Assembly (NCBI RefSeq): GCF_000708045.1
Contig: NZ_ANIE01000005.1
Coordinates: 310,001 to 374,000, forward strand
Reading direction: 5' to 3'
DNA length: 64,000 nt
DNA from: Marinobacter nitratireducens
GTDB lineage: Bacteria > Pseudomonadota > Gammaproteobacteria > Pseudomonadales > Oleiphilaceae
A program made the translations under genes and the position numbers. Positions within the stretch are counted from its first letter, which is position 1. Every line of letters starts with the position of its first letter. Shown here in pieces: positions 6,691 through 18,162 of the stretch. Below the pieces are notes generated by a model. The model did no database searches and had not been told where the DNA came from. It saw only the letters and a program-made list of their open reading frames with translations.

Positions 6691-8490
6691 ATGCCTGAGT
6701 ACAAAGCCCCCCTGCGTGATATCAAATTCGTAATGAACGAGCTGCTGAACAGTGAGCAGCACTACAGCAGCCTGGAAGGTGCGGAAGACGCAACTCCAGA
6801 TATGGTGGAAGCCATTATCGGTGAAGGCGCCAAGTTCTGTGAGCAGGTGCTGTCTCCGCTGAATCAGGTTGGTGACCAGGAGGGTTGTACCTGGAGTGAA
6901 GACGGCGTTACAACGCCCAAGGGTTTCAAGGAAGCATACCAGCAGTACGTTGAGGGCGGCTGGCCGTCCATGACGGCTGACGTTAACTACGGTGGTCAGG
7001 GTCTGCCGCACTCCATCGGTCTTGTTATCAGCGAAATGGTCGGTACTGCCAACTGGTCCTGGGGTATGTACCCTGGCCTGAGCCACGGCGCAACCAACAC
7101 CGTTGAAGCCCACGGCACCGAAGAGCAGAAGGAAACTTACCTGACCAAGCTGGTCAGCGGTGAGTGGACCGGCACCATGTGTCTGACCGAGCCGCACTGC
7201 GGTTCTGATCTGGGGACGCTGCGCACCAAAGCTGAGCCGAATGCCGATGGCAGCTACAGCATCACTGGTACCAAGATCTTCATCTCCGCTGGTGAGCACG
7301 ACATGGCCGATAACATCGTCCACATCGTTCTGGCTCGCCTGCCAGGTGCTCCGGAAGGTACCAAGGGTATTTCCCTGTTTATTGTTCCCAAAAACCTGCC
7401 GAACGAAGACGGTTCAGCTGGTGAGCGCAACGCCGTGTCCTGTGGTTCCCTGGAGCACAAGATGGGTATCCACGGTAACGCGACCTGTGTCATGAACTTT
7501 GATGGCGCCAAAGGCTGGTTGATCGGGCCAGAGAACAAGGGCCTGAACTGCATGTTCACCTTCATGAACACTGCTCGTATCGGTACTGCTATCCAGGGTC
7601 TGGGTTCTGCAGAACTGGGCTTCCAGGGTTCCCTGGCCTACGCCAAAGAGCGTCTGGCAATGCGCTCCCTGAGCGGTCCGAAGAATCCGGAAGGAATTGC
7701 GGATCCGATCATCGTTCACCCGGACGTTCGTCGCATGCTGTTGACCCAGAAAGCCATCGCTGAAGGCGCCCGTGCCCTGATTTACATGGCTGGCCAGCAG
7801 GTTGACGTGGTTCACGGTGGCAAAACCGAAGAAGAGCGTAAGGCCGCCGATGCGCTGCTCGGGTTCCTGACGCCGATTGCCAAAGCGTTCCTGACCGAAG
7901 TCGGTTATGAGTCTGCAAACCTTGGTATGCAGGTATTTGGTGGTCACGGTTACATTGCTGAGTGGGGCATGGAGCAGAACGTTCGTGATTCCCGTATTTC
8001 CATGATCTACGAGGGCACCACCGGTATTCAGGCGCTCGACCTTCTTGGTCGTAAGGTTCTGATGACCCAGGGTGAGGCTCTGAAGGTCTTCACCAAGCAG
8101 GTTCACGTGTTCTGCAAGGAAAATGCGGATAACGAGCAGCTCAAGGAGTTTGTTGAGCCGCTGGCCGCCATCAACAAGGAGTGGGGCGATCTGACCATGA
8201 AGGTTGGTATGACCGCCATGAAGAACCGTGAGGAAGTGGGTGCAGCTTCTGTCGACTACCTGATGTACTCCGGTTACGCCGTATTTGCATACCTGTGGGC
8301 CCGTATGGCCAAGGTTGCTCTGGACAAGATGGCTGATGGTACCTCCGAGGAGTTGTTCTACAACGCCAAGGTTCAAACGGCGCGCTTCTACTTCAAGCGC
8401 CTGCTGCCGCGTACCCGTACCCACGCTGAAACCATGCTGGCCGGTGCGGACACTCTGCTGGATATGCCGGAAGAAGCTTTCGCCCTGTAA
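6691..8490 (+). CDS. Long-form acyl-CoA dehydrogenase
   Basis: A 599-residue FAD acyl-CoA dehydrogenase with the extended C-terminal domain, about 200 residues longer than short-chain family members. It starts at ATG 6691 ([10 protein letters not shown]), preceded by [20 protein letters not shown] (around residue 165) is the FAD/substrate signature, FGGHGYI and [13 protein letters not shown] follow, and E441 in YEGT is the expected catalytic base. It oxidises medium/long-chain acyl-CoA in the first step of beta-oxidation. It is a close paralogue of the next gene. The pair follows the biotin cluster as PA0506-PA0508 do, as I recall, and its promoter has a PsrA-like site. fadE is a plausible name, but the homologue number is unclear. 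Confidence 0.94.
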   Translation: MPEYKAPLRDIKFVMNELLNSEQHYSSLEGAEDATPDMVEAIIGEGAKFCEQVLSPLNQVGDQEGCTWSEDGVTTPKGFKEAYQQYVEGGWPSMTADVNYGGQGLPHSIGLVISEMVGTANWSWGMYPGLSHGATNTVEAHGTEEQKETYLTKLVSGEWTGTMCLTEPHCGSDLGTLRTKAEPNADGSYSITGTKIFISAGEHDMADNIVHIVLARLPGAPEGTKGISLFIVPKNLPNEDGSAGERNAVSCGSLEHKMGIHGNATCVMNFDGAKGWLIGPENKGLNCMFTFMNTARIGTAIQGLGSAELGFQGSLAYAKERLAMRSLSGPKNPEGIADPIIVHPDVRRMLLTQKAIAEGARALIYMAGQQVDVVHGGKTEEERKAADALLGFLTPIAKAFLTEVGYESANLGMQVFGGHGYIAEWGMEQNVRDSRISMIYEGTTGIQALDLLGRKVLMTQGEALKVFTKQVHVFCKENADNEQLKEFVEPLAAINKEWGDLTMKVGMTAMKNREEVGAASVDYLMYSGYAVFAYLWARMAKVALDKMADGTSEELFYNAKVQTARFYFKRLLPRTRTHAETMLAGADTLLDMPEEAFAL

Positions 8491-8523
8491 GGCGCTGGCT
8501 CTGAAGGAAATTCATGCAGAAAG

Positions 8524-8556
8524 AAAGCCCGCGCTCCAAGGAGGCGGGCTTTTTTC
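8524..8556 (+). terminator. Rho-independent terminator
   Basis: AAGCCCGC (8525-8532) pairs with GCGGGCTT (8544-8551), followed by a run of T. It lies 34 bases after the first acyl-CoA dehydrogenase stop, so the two paralogues are probably separate transcription units. Confidence 0.85.
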
Positions 8557-8697
8557 ATGAGTTGAGGTCCGCTTTTGAGGTAGAATACGCGCCCATAAAA
8601 AAAATATTCAGCGGACACATAGCCCGATCAGGTGCGCCGGCCAATATAGGCCCTTTGCCACCTGCACAGACTGACTGGATTTTTTGGAGAGTTATAG

Positions 8698-10488
8698 ATG
8701 GCTGATTATCAGGCACCCCTGCGTGACATGCGATTTGTTCTTAATGAAGTGTTCGATGCGCCTGCACTCTGGGCCTCACTTCCCAAAGTAGCAGAAAACG
8801 TCGACCCCGAGACGGCCGACGCCATTCTTGAGGAAGCCGGCAAGATTGCGGGTGGCGTTCTTGCTCCGCTCAATCGAGAAGCGGACGAGCAGGGTAGCAA
8901 GTGGAATGATGGCGAGGTCACTGCGCCAGAGGGCTTCAAGGAAGCCTACCAAACTATCGTGGAAGGTGGTTGGAACGGCTTGGGGGGTAACCCCGAGTTT
9001 GGTGGCATGGGTATGCCGAAAACCCTGGTTGCTCAGTTTGAGGAAATGATTCAGGGGGCCAACATGGCTTTCGGTCTGGCCCCCATGCTGACTGCTGGCG
9101 CATGCCTGGCGATCAATGCCCACGCGAGCCAGGAGCTGAAGGAAAAGTACCTGCCGAACATGTACTCTGGCGTATGGTCCGGTGCAATGGATCTTACCGA
9201 GCCGCATGCTGGTACGGATCTGGGCATCATCCGCACCAAGGCGGAGCCGAATGATGATGGGTCTTTCAACGTCACCGGAACCAAGATCTTCATCACCTGG
9301 GGTGAGCACGATATGGCGGAGAACATTATCCACCTCGTGCTGGCCAAGCTGCCGGATGCACCGAAGGGACCGAAAGGCATTTCCCTGTTCCTGGTGCCGA
9401 AGTTCCTGGTCAATGATGACGGCTCCCTGGGTGAGCGCAACAGCTTCAGCTGTGGCTCCATCGAGAAGAAAATGGGCATCAAGGGTTCTGCCACCTGTGT
9501 CATGAACTTCGACGGAGCCAAAGGCTGGCTTGTTGGCGAAGAGAATAAGGGCCTGGCTGCGATGTTCACCATGATGAACTATGAGCGTCTGGGGGTGGGC
9601 ATCCAAGGTATCGGTGCCGCTGAGGCGTCTCTGCAAAGTGCCCGCGAGTACGCTTTGGAGCGCATTCAGAGCCGCGCGCCGACTGGTGCACAGGAGCCTG
9701 AAAAAGCAGCTGATCCGATCATTGTGCATCCGGACGTGCGCCGTATGCTGATGACGATGAAGAGCTATGTGGAAGGTGGGCGTGCGTTCTCAACCTACGT
9801 GGCCCAGTGGCTGGATATCTCCAAGTACGCGGAAGATGAAGAGCGCCGCAAGCATGCAGAGGGGATGGTTGCTCTGCTGACGCCTGTTGCCAAGGCATTT
9901 CTGACGGATCGTGGCCTGGATGCCTGTGTCATTGGTCAGCAAGTCTTTGGTGGCCACGGTTTCATCCGTGAGTGGGGCCAGGAGCAGCTGGTTCGTGACT
10001 GCCGTATTACGCAGATTTATGAGGGCGCCAATGGTATTCAGGCACTCGACCTGATGGGCCGCAAAGTTGTCGCCAGCAAGGGCAAGCTCTATGAGCTGTT
10101 TGCTCAGGACGTTGCAAACTTCCTGGAGGAGAACAGCGGCAATGAGCAGTTGCGCCCCTACCTGGAGCAGCTTGCTGCTGCGGTAGAGCGCCTTGATGAC
10201 GTGACGGAGCATGTGCTCAAGGCGTCTGCCGAGAACCCGAACGAAATCGGTGCCGCCTCTGTGGACTACACCGACATGTTTGGTCTAACAGCTCTCGCCT
10301 ATATGTGGGCCAAGATCGTGAAGGCGGCGTCTGCCAAGGCAGAAGGCGATACCTCCGGTTTCTACACTGGCAAGCTCAAGACCGCTCGCTTCTACTTTGA
10401 CCGCCTGCTGCCGAAGACCGTGTCTCTGGCAGAGGGCATTCGTAGCGGAAGTGATTCAATGATGGCTCCGACTGCCGACGAAATCTGA
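8698..10488 (+). CDS. Long-form acyl-CoA dehydrogenase (second paralogue)
   Basis: A 596-residue paralogue of the gene before it, alignable end to end: MADYQAPLRDMRFVLNE matches [17 protein letters not shown]. It has DLTEPHAGTDLG in place of [12 protein letters not shown], conserved FGGHGFI, and catalytic-base candidate E442 in IYEGANGIQ. The changes near the FAD signature and in the C-terminal third point to a different chain-length preference. The ATG at 8698 follows TTGGAGAG by 7 bases. It has its own leader after a terminator and a terminator behind it, so it is monocistronic. Confidence 0.94.
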   Translation: MADYQAPLRDMRFVLNEVFDAPALWASLPKVAENVDPETADAILEEAGKIAGGVLAPLNREADEQGSKWNDGEVTAPEGFKEAYQTIVEGGWNGLGGNPEFGGMGMPKTLVAQFEEMIQGANMAFGLAPMLTAGACLAINAHASQELKEKYLPNMYSGVWSGAMDLTEPHAGTDLGIIRTKAEPNDDGSFNVTGTKIFITWGEHDMAENIIHLVLAKLPDAPKGPKGISLFLVPKFLVNDDGSLGERNSFSCGSIEKKMGIKGSATCVMNFDGAKGWLVGEENKGLAAMFTMMNYERLGVGIQGIGAAEASLQSAREYALERIQSRAPTGAQEPEKAADPIIVHPDVRRMLMTMKSYVEGGRAFSTYVAQWLDISKYAEDEERRKHAEGMVALLTPVAKAFLTDRGLDACVIGQQVFGGHGFIREWGQEQLVRDCRITQIYEGANGIQALDLMGRKVVASKGKLYELFAQDVANFLEENSGNEQLRPYLEQLAAAVERLDDVTEHVLKASAENPNEIGAASVDYTDMFGLTALAYMWAKIVKAASAKAEGDTSGFYTGKLKTARFYFDRLLPKTVSLAEGIRSGSDSMMAPTADEI

Positions 10489-10503
10489 TCCGGATTTCTG
10501 GCA

Positions 10504-10536
10504 CAAAAAAGCAGGCCCTCGGGCCTGCTTTTTTAT
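10504..10536. terminator. Bidirectional rho-independent terminator
   Basis: AAAAAAGCAGGCCC, a short loop, then GGGCCTGCTTTTTT. The run of A on one side and T on the other lets it stop transcription from both the acyl-CoA dehydrogenase gene (plus) and the endonuclease-like gene (minus, stop at 10558). Confidence 0.9.
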
Positions 10537-10557
10537 TGCCTGACTGGTCGCCCTTGC

Positions 10558-11193
10558 TCAGAGGCGTTCCAGTCGTTCAGCGTCTGTCACGAACGGGTTT
10601 TCGTTGCCTTGTATTTCGGCGATGCGGCGGTGTCGCGTGAGTTCCGTGTCATCCGGTGGGTCCAGGCGATTCCATCCCTTAAAGACGGGCTTGGCTCCCA
10701 ACCAGGGGAGTCCGTAAGTGTCAACCATGTAGGCGACAGTCCGAGCCACGTCGCCCTTGACTCTCTTCGGTGGTTCGAAGAAGCCGGCGCTTTCCCGCAT
10801 GCCGCATTCGTCTGTGCTCACTGACTCGCCAAGATCTTCGTAGCGAACGTTTCTGCGCGCCATTTCTGTTCGGGTTCGAACCGGCACCATGTTATGAAGA
10901 TCAGAAGCGATCTGCCGATAGCGGTTGTCCTGCTCACATTCCCGGGAGGTGCCGCAGTCGAGAGCGGTTCTGACGTCGGCCAGAGGATAGACATAGCCAT
11001 CTGTCAGCACGAATCCCTTACTGGAAAACTTGGTGTTGCAGAAGAAAGAGTGACCGCCTTGGGCATACAGATTACCCCAGAACTGGTCTTTGATGACGGT
11101 ATCAGGGTCACTGAAGCGGGTGTTCTGGCCAATCACCAGGCCGGCTGCGCATAGCAGCAACAGGGCAGAGGATAGTTGAAGGATATTTTTCAT
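10558..11193 (-). CDS. Endonuclease I family protein, probably catalytically altered
   Basis: A 211-residue protein starting at ATG 11193, with a signal peptide (MKNILQLSSALLLLCAAGLVIG), so periplasmic or secreted. Similarity to EndA-type nucleases is clear in the DLHNMVP motif, the cysteine pattern, the EPP.R.KGDVARTVAYM segment and the terminal GWNR...IAEIQGNENPFV. The Glu-His pair that precedes V(Y/V)P in family members is Gly-Tyr here (GYVYPLADV). That histidine is the general base of the beta-beta-alpha-metal fold, so this copy may be inactive or use another residue. It is monocistronic, with the bidirectional terminator behind it. Confidence 0.8.
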   Translation of the reverse strand: MKNILQLSSALLLLCAAGLVIGQNTRFSDPDTVIKDQFWGNLYAQGGHSFFCNTKFSSKGFVLTDGYVYPLADVRTALDCGTSRECEQDNRYRQIASDLHNMVPVRTRTEMARRNVRYEDLGESVSTDECGMRESAGFFEPPKRVKGDVARTVAYMVDTYGLPWLGAKPVFKGWNRLDPPDDTELTRHRRIAEIQGNENPFVTDAERLERL

Positions 11194-11313
11194 GCGCCTT
11201 TTATACCTCGCAGCGTATGAGTGCGCCTTGGCCAATCGGGCCCATAGGGGCGAGCCTGACTAGAGCGGTCAAGGAAATGACGCTTCGTTCACTTATACTG
11301 TGAAGTATGGCAC

Positions 11314-11338
11314 AGAGGCTCTTGTTGCAAGAGCCTCT
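11314..11338. repeat. Perfect 11-bp hairpin between two minus-strand genes
   Basis: AGAGGCTCTTG, loop TTG, CAAGAGCCTCT. The stem is perfect and GC-rich but has no T-tract on either strand. It lies 41 bases after the stop of the small helical-protein gene and about 120 bases before the endonuclease-like start. It could end or stabilise the small-gene mRNA, or shield the leader of the next gene. Confidence 0.7.
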
Positions 11339-11378
11339 CGGCAATAAATTTGTGCCTTTGTGTTAACCAATTAACACT

Positions 11379-11642
11379 TTACTTGAGTTTGTTGCGGATG
11401 TTTTCGTATCCGGATTTCAGATCCTCTCCGAGCTTGTGGGCGGTCTGCCGGGCTTCCTGAGAAGCATTTTCTGCGTCGTGCAGGACCTGATCCAGCTTGG
11501 TCCGGAACCGGTCCCAGTCCTGCTCGAGATCATCCCACTCATCTTTCACGTCTTCCTGTGCCAGGTGAAGCTGAACACGAGCTTCGTCCCGGTACTGTTT
11601 GATTTTCTCAGACAGCTTCTTGAGATCTTCTTGAAGATTCAT
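11379..11642 (-). CDS. Small highly charged helical protein, unknown function
   Basis: An 87-residue protein that is almost entirely predicted amphipathic helix or coiled coil. It is rich in Glu, Asp, Lys, Gln and Ala, has no Cys or Pro, and ends in IRNKLK. No signal peptide or membrane segment is seen. A very strong ribosome-binding site (AAGGAGGAG about 10 bases upstream of ATG 11642) supports it as a real and well-translated gene. It resembles stress-related apolipoprotein- or LEA-like small proteins in composition only. It follows holA in the same direction after about 100 bases. Confidence 0.75.
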   Translation of the reverse strand: MNLQEDLKKLSEKIKQYRDEARVQLHLAQEDVKDEWDDLEQDWDRFRTKLDQVLHDAENASQEARQTAHKLGEDLKSGYENIRNKLK

Positions 11643-11741
11643 TCCAGGCTCCTCCTTGGAGTGACGGTGAACTTACAATGCGCCGGAACGCGCATACCGT
11701 CAAGAGAGAGGAGGGGTAAGCCGAAGCGGTTTTGATCCAGG

Positions 11742-12746
11742 TCAGGATCGGCTGGCGAGAAGCGTCGAGAGGTCCCGCAGGTAATGCCAGGGTGAGCGGT
11801 CGCCGAAGCCTTTGGCAGCTCTGTCGATCGTTCCGCAAAGCTCCAGCGCTGAGTGAAGCTGGGGGCGATTGAGCCGGCGATTGGCCTGCTCGATTGCCCT
11901 CGCTCTTTGTGGTTGGAACACACCACGTTTCTTCAGGAATGCGGATGGACTGTCACCACCGGAAGAAGCCTTGAGCTCGAGTATGAGGTTGAGATCCCGG
12001 CTCAGCACGGTCAGCAATCCCAGTGGATTCTCTCCTTCCTGCTGGAGTACGCCGATGATTTTGCTGGCATGGCTGGCTCTGCCCGCCAGGAGTTCTGTGA
12101 CCAACTCGAAACCATTGAACCGGGAACTGTCCTGAACGGCCTGCTCAATCGTTTCTTCGTCAATGGTACCGCCATTGGTCAGGAGAGACAGTCGATCCAG
12201 TTCCTGGCTGGCGGCAAGAAGATTGCCCTCAAGTCGCTCGGCAAGCATCGACAGCGCGCCGCGGGTCAGTTGCAAGCCATGGTTTGACGCGCGTTGTTGC
12301 AACCAACCCTGGAATTTGTCGGCATCAATTGGCCAGACCGGAACATGCACGCCTTTGCTTTGCAGATCCTTGTACCATTTACGTCGGGTCTCTGCTGCGT
12401 CCAGCCTCGTGCTGATCAGCAACAGGATGATGTCATCTGGCGGGTTCTGGAGAACGCGTTCCAGCGTGGTTCTGCCGTTACCTAGCTTGCCGTTGGGCAG
12501 GTGGATTTCGATGCGCCGCTTTTCTGCAAACAAAGACATGGCGCCGAATTCGTCTGCGACAGAGTTCCAGTCAAGATTGTTGTCGGCGTGGAATGTGAGC
12601 CGATCATGAAAGTCGGCGTCTCGTGCGGCCTTTCGAATCTGATCGCAACACTCCTGAACCAGAAGCGGTTCGTCGCCGGACACCAGGTACACCGGTGCCA
12701 GCCCCTTTTTTAACAGCTGTGGTAATTGCGCCGGCTGCGTTTTCAT
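11742..12746 (-). CDS. holA: DNA polymerase III subunit delta
   Basis: A 334-residue clamp-loader subunit that opens the beta clamp. The N-terminus (LAPVYLVSGDEPLLVQECCDQIRKAA) carries the HolA-type degenerate nucleotide fold with SGDEPLL. The C-terminal helical domain LGLLTVLSRDLNLILELK and the LHSALELCGTIDRAAKG segment are typical. Its start overlaps the lptE stop by 4 bases, and leuS-lptE-holA is the standard gammaproteobacterial order. Confidence 0.94.
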   Translation of the reverse strand: MKTQPAQLPQLLKKGLAPVYLVSGDEPLLVQECCDQIRKAARDADFHDRLTFHADNNLDWNSVADEFGAMSLFAEKRRIEIHLPNGKLGNGRTTLERVLQNPPDDIILLLISTRLDAAETRRKWYKDLQSKGVHVPVWPIDADKFQGWLQQRASNHGLQLTRGALSMLAERLEGNLLAASQELDRLSLLTNGGTIDEETIEQAVQDSSRFNGFELVTELLAGRASHASKIIGVLQQEGENPLGLLTVLSRDLNLILELKASSGGDSPSAFLKKRGVFQPQRARAIEQANRRLNRPQLHSALELCGTIDRAAKGFGDRSPWHYLRDLSTLLASRS

Positions 12747-13309
12747 GGGGAGTTGGTACTGGTTCCTGACGTGGCGTGTTCTTTCCGGATCGCGCTTATA
12801 CGCGCTTCTGAAAGCGGAGCCAGGCGGAAAATGATCTGTTGGGCCAGGCGGTCGCCCAGTTGCTGTCGGAGCGTATCTTCCTCGCGCTGCTTGGCAAGCA
12901 CGTTGGCCTCATCGTACCGATAGCTCTCGCTCGTACTGAGGCGGGTCTTGCCGACGACCGGGATGTTGTCCGCGCTGATAACTTCCAGATCGACGGACTG
13001 CCGCAACGTATATTCGGCTGCAGCCGCCTGACTGCTGATCGCGGAGGCCCGGCGATCCTGCTCGAATCCGGACAATTTGAGGCTGTAATTGGCCGTATGA
13101 GCGTCACCAAGTCTGACGCCCCCGAGCTTCAGTTGTTCCCGTACAGCTTGGCACAGGGTGTCGGGAACCTGGGAGGCGCAGTCCAGGCTCAGAGGCTGTA
13201 GCGCATCTGAAACGGGAGGAGCGCCACGCAGCTGAAAGCCACAACCTGCCTGTAAGGTCACCAGGAAGGCAACCGCCAGAGAATAGGTTGTTGCTCTCAA
13301 TCCTGGCAT
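12743..13309 (-). CDS. lptE: LPS-assembly lipoprotein LptE
   Basis: A 188-residue outer-membrane lipoprotein that plugs the LptD barrel for lipopolysaccharide export. The signal peptide ends in a lipobox (LQAGC) with lipidated C23, then GFQLRGAPPVSDALQPLSL, the RlpB/LptE start. The central part (STSESYRYDEANVLAKQREEDTLRQQLGDRLAQQI) is the conserved LptE segment. It starts 1 base after leuS ends and overlaps holA by 4 bases. Confidence 0.93.
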   Translation of the reverse strand: MPGLRATTYSLAVAFLVTLQAGCGFQLRGAPPVSDALQPLSLDCASQVPDTLCQAVREQLKLGGVRLGDAHTANYSLKLSGFEQDRRASAISSQAAAAEYTLRQSVDLEVISADNIPVVGKTRLSTSESYRYDEANVLAKQREEDTLRQQLGDRLAQQIIFRLAPLSEARISAIRKEHATSGTSTNSP

Positions 13310-13310
13310 A

Positions 13311-15923
<2,613 letters not shown>

Positions 15924-16082
15924 TCAAAATGATGTTCGGAGCGGCCGGACATTCTAACGCACAGAAGGCTTAACAGGTAGTCTGCCAATCTGCGATTCCT
16001 GTGCCATGATTAGAGTTATGGGGGCGGTCGCTGGCGGGCAAGGCCTTGCCGCCACCTCCCCGAACATCATAGAGGAGTCGTT

Positions 16083-16631
16083 ATGACAGAACCCGAACGT
16101 AATCATCTGTCCGGCAAGGCGCTGGAAGTTTACAACCGTATGCTGGAAAAAGTGCAGGCAGGTCTGAAGGCTGCCCCTGAGGCGACACTCAAAACGCTGG
16201 AGGATGAGATCGTCCAGGCGGTGGAGTTCGAGTATGAGCTGGAGGAGATGACCCGGGAGGAAGCTGATCTTCTCGGAGCCTATGTTCAGCGGGACATGGA
16301 GCATCTACTGCACTTTGTCGATGAAACCGGAGAAGGCCTGGCAGAGTGGTTGCAGCTGGACATTTCGCTGCTTGAGCACCAGTTGGCGGATCAGTTGTTG
16401 TCCGTTGCGGATAGAACTCTGGTCGACAATCTGGAGCTACGCCAGAAGCTGGCGAATGAAGATGCCGGCCATTACATCTCCGGAGAAGTGGCAACCGCCG
16501 GCATGTTCCGGTGCCTGAACTGCAGTCATATGCTTTGCCTCACCGCCACCAGCCACCTGGAACCCTGTGAGGCATGCGGTTCCCACTATTATGAGCGGGT
16601 TACGAGCCGGTGGCCGAGGAAGGAGGAATAG
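16083..16631 (+). CDS. Zinc-ribbon protein, DUF1451 (YbeL-like)
   Basis: A 182-residue soluble protein. The first 135 residues are acidic and helical; the last 45 hold a four-cysteine ribbon, C144xxC147 and C162xxC165, in FRCLNCS and PCEACGS. This is the layout of E. coli YbeL, also found next to leuS/holA. Function is unknown. Its 3' end overlaps the 3' end of the convergent lnt gene by 32 bases, so the two coding ends constrain each other. Confidence 0.88.
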   Translation: MTEPERNHLSGKALEVYNRMLEKVQAGLKAAPEATLKTLEDEIVQAVEFEYELEEMTREEADLLGAYVQRDMEHLLHFVDETGEGLAEWLQLDISLLEHQLADQLLSVADRTLVDNLELRQKLANEDAGHYISGEVATAGMFRCLNCSHMLCLTATSHLEPCEACGSHYYERVTSRWPRKEE

Positions 16632-18162
16632 TCCGTTCCCTCACGAACACAATGAGGATCAGGGCCAGGGTCAGCACAGGCCAGGATCCGGTTTCCATAT
16701 AGGGCGTGTTACCTGACGCGGTAAAGACGTTTCCAGTCATGGTGGCACGCTTGAAGTGCGGGATGGTTTCCGTGATTTGACCGCGGTTGTCGATGATGGC
16801 GGTGACGCCGTTGTTGGTTCCGCGCAACATGTAACGCCCGGTTTCCAGGGCGCGCATGCGGGCGATCTGGAGGTGCTGAAGCGGGCCGATGGAATCCCCG
16901 AACCAGCCATCGTTGCTGATGGTCAGCAGCAGGTCCGTTCCCCGGCTATTGAATGCCACGAAATCAGGGTAGGCCACTTCATAGCAGATAAACGGCATGA
17001 CCTTCAGGCCGTTGGCGATCAATGGTCCCTGGTTTTCAGGACCGCGGGTAAAATCGCTCATGGGCAGATCGAAGAAGCCAATCAGGCCCCTCAAAATGCC
17101 TTGGAGCGGAACATACTCTCCGAAAGGCACCAGCCGTTGCTTGTGGTAGATCCCCTCGCCGTTACCAATAGCCATGATGCTGTTATGGAATGTGAAGTCC
17201 TCAATCCGGTCACTGAAGCCGTACCAGGGAATACCGGTGATCAAGGTGCTGTTGTCGCCAAGTTCCTCACTGATGTGCTCGATAATCTTGCCGGCCTGAT
17301 CGTGTGGGATGGGGATGGCCGTCTCCGGCCAGAGGATCAGATCGGTTTCCCAATAGGCTTCGGTCATGCCGAGATAGGCGACGATCTGATCTTTCAGGAA
17401 TTCCGGGTCCCACTTGATCAGTTGCGGGATGTTGCCCTGCATGGCGGCAACCGTTGTGGGCTCATCGCTCAGTTCGGTCCAGTCCAGACGGCTCATCGCC
17501 GGAGCTGAGAGCCAGGGAATCAGGGCAATCAGCAGGGTCATTATCGCGGCCACGTGCCTGAGATGGCGAATCATCCACCAGGCGGCATAGAGCGCCACGC
17601 CGGTGGCGGTAATCCAGAAGGTTATCCCATGGACGCCGACCAGCGGCGCCAGCCCGGCAAGCGGTCCGTCGGTATGTGCTGTGCCGAGATACAGCCAGGG
17701 AAAGCCGGTCAATAGCCAGCCACGGAGCCAGTCTCCGAGAATCCAGATGGCGGGGAACAGAATCAGCCTGCGAACGGCACTGTGCTTTGCCAGCTTTCCC
17801 CAGAACCAGAAGGCGATCCCGTGAAAAAGGGCAAGGCCGGCAACAAAGCCGATAGTCAGGAGGACGGAGACCGGGACAGAGGTGTTACCGAACTCGCTGA
17901 TGCTGATATAGACCCAGCTGGCCCCACTGCCGAACAGGCCTAGCCCGGTGAGCCAGCCAGCTCTGAACAGCTTCTCCGCGGCCAGGGGCACGGTAACGAG
18001 CAGGATCAGAACCACCGAGACCGGTGCCAGCCACCATAAGTAAAATGGTGAAAAGGTCAGGGTCTGCAAGGCACCCGCTATTAGGAGCGCTGTCACGCTC
18101 AGCCAGCGGTGGTTGGACAGGGGAGTGCTCAGACCCTGACGATGGTCGGTGTTATTGCTCAC
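16600..18162 (-). CDS. lnt: Apolipoprotein N-acyltransferase
   Basis: A 520-residue inner-membrane enzyme that adds the third acyl chain to lipoproteins. About six N-terminal membrane spans (residues 20-220) are followed by a periplasmic nitrilase-like domain. Its expected triad is visible: E280 in WPETAIP, K341 in HKQRLVPFGEY and C393 in FICYEVAYP. A last hydrophobic span (LTLALILIVFV) precedes the C-terminus. The start overlaps the corC end by 11 bases, so it belongs to the phoH-ybeY-corC-lnt run. Its product is needed to mature lipoproteins such as LptE encoded nearby. Confidence 0.96.
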   Translation of the reverse strand: MSNNTDHRQGLSTPLSNHRWLSVTALLIAGALQTLTFSPFYLWWLAPVSVVLILLVTVPLAAEKLFRAGWLTGLGLFGSGASWVYISISEFGNTSVPVSVLLTIGFVAGLALFHGIAFWFWGKLAKHSAVRRLILFPAIWILGDWLRGWLLTGFPWLYLGTAHTDGPLAGLAPLVGVHGITFWITATGVALYAAWWMIRHLRHVAAIMTLLIALIPWLSAPAMSRLDWTELSDEPTTVAAMQGNIPQLIKWDPEFLKDQIVAYLGMTEAYWETDLILWPETAIPIPHDQAGKIIEHISEELGDNSTLITGIPWYGFSDRIEDFTFHNSIMAIGNGEGIYHKQRLVPFGEYVPLQGILRGLIGFFDLPMSDFTRGPENQGPLIANGLKVMPFICYEVAYPDFVAFNSRGTDLLLTISNDGWFGDSIGPLQHLQIARMRALETGRYMLRGTNNGVTAIIDNRGQITETIPHFKRATMTGNVFTASGNTPYMETGSWPVLTLALILIVFVRERTIPPSSATGS

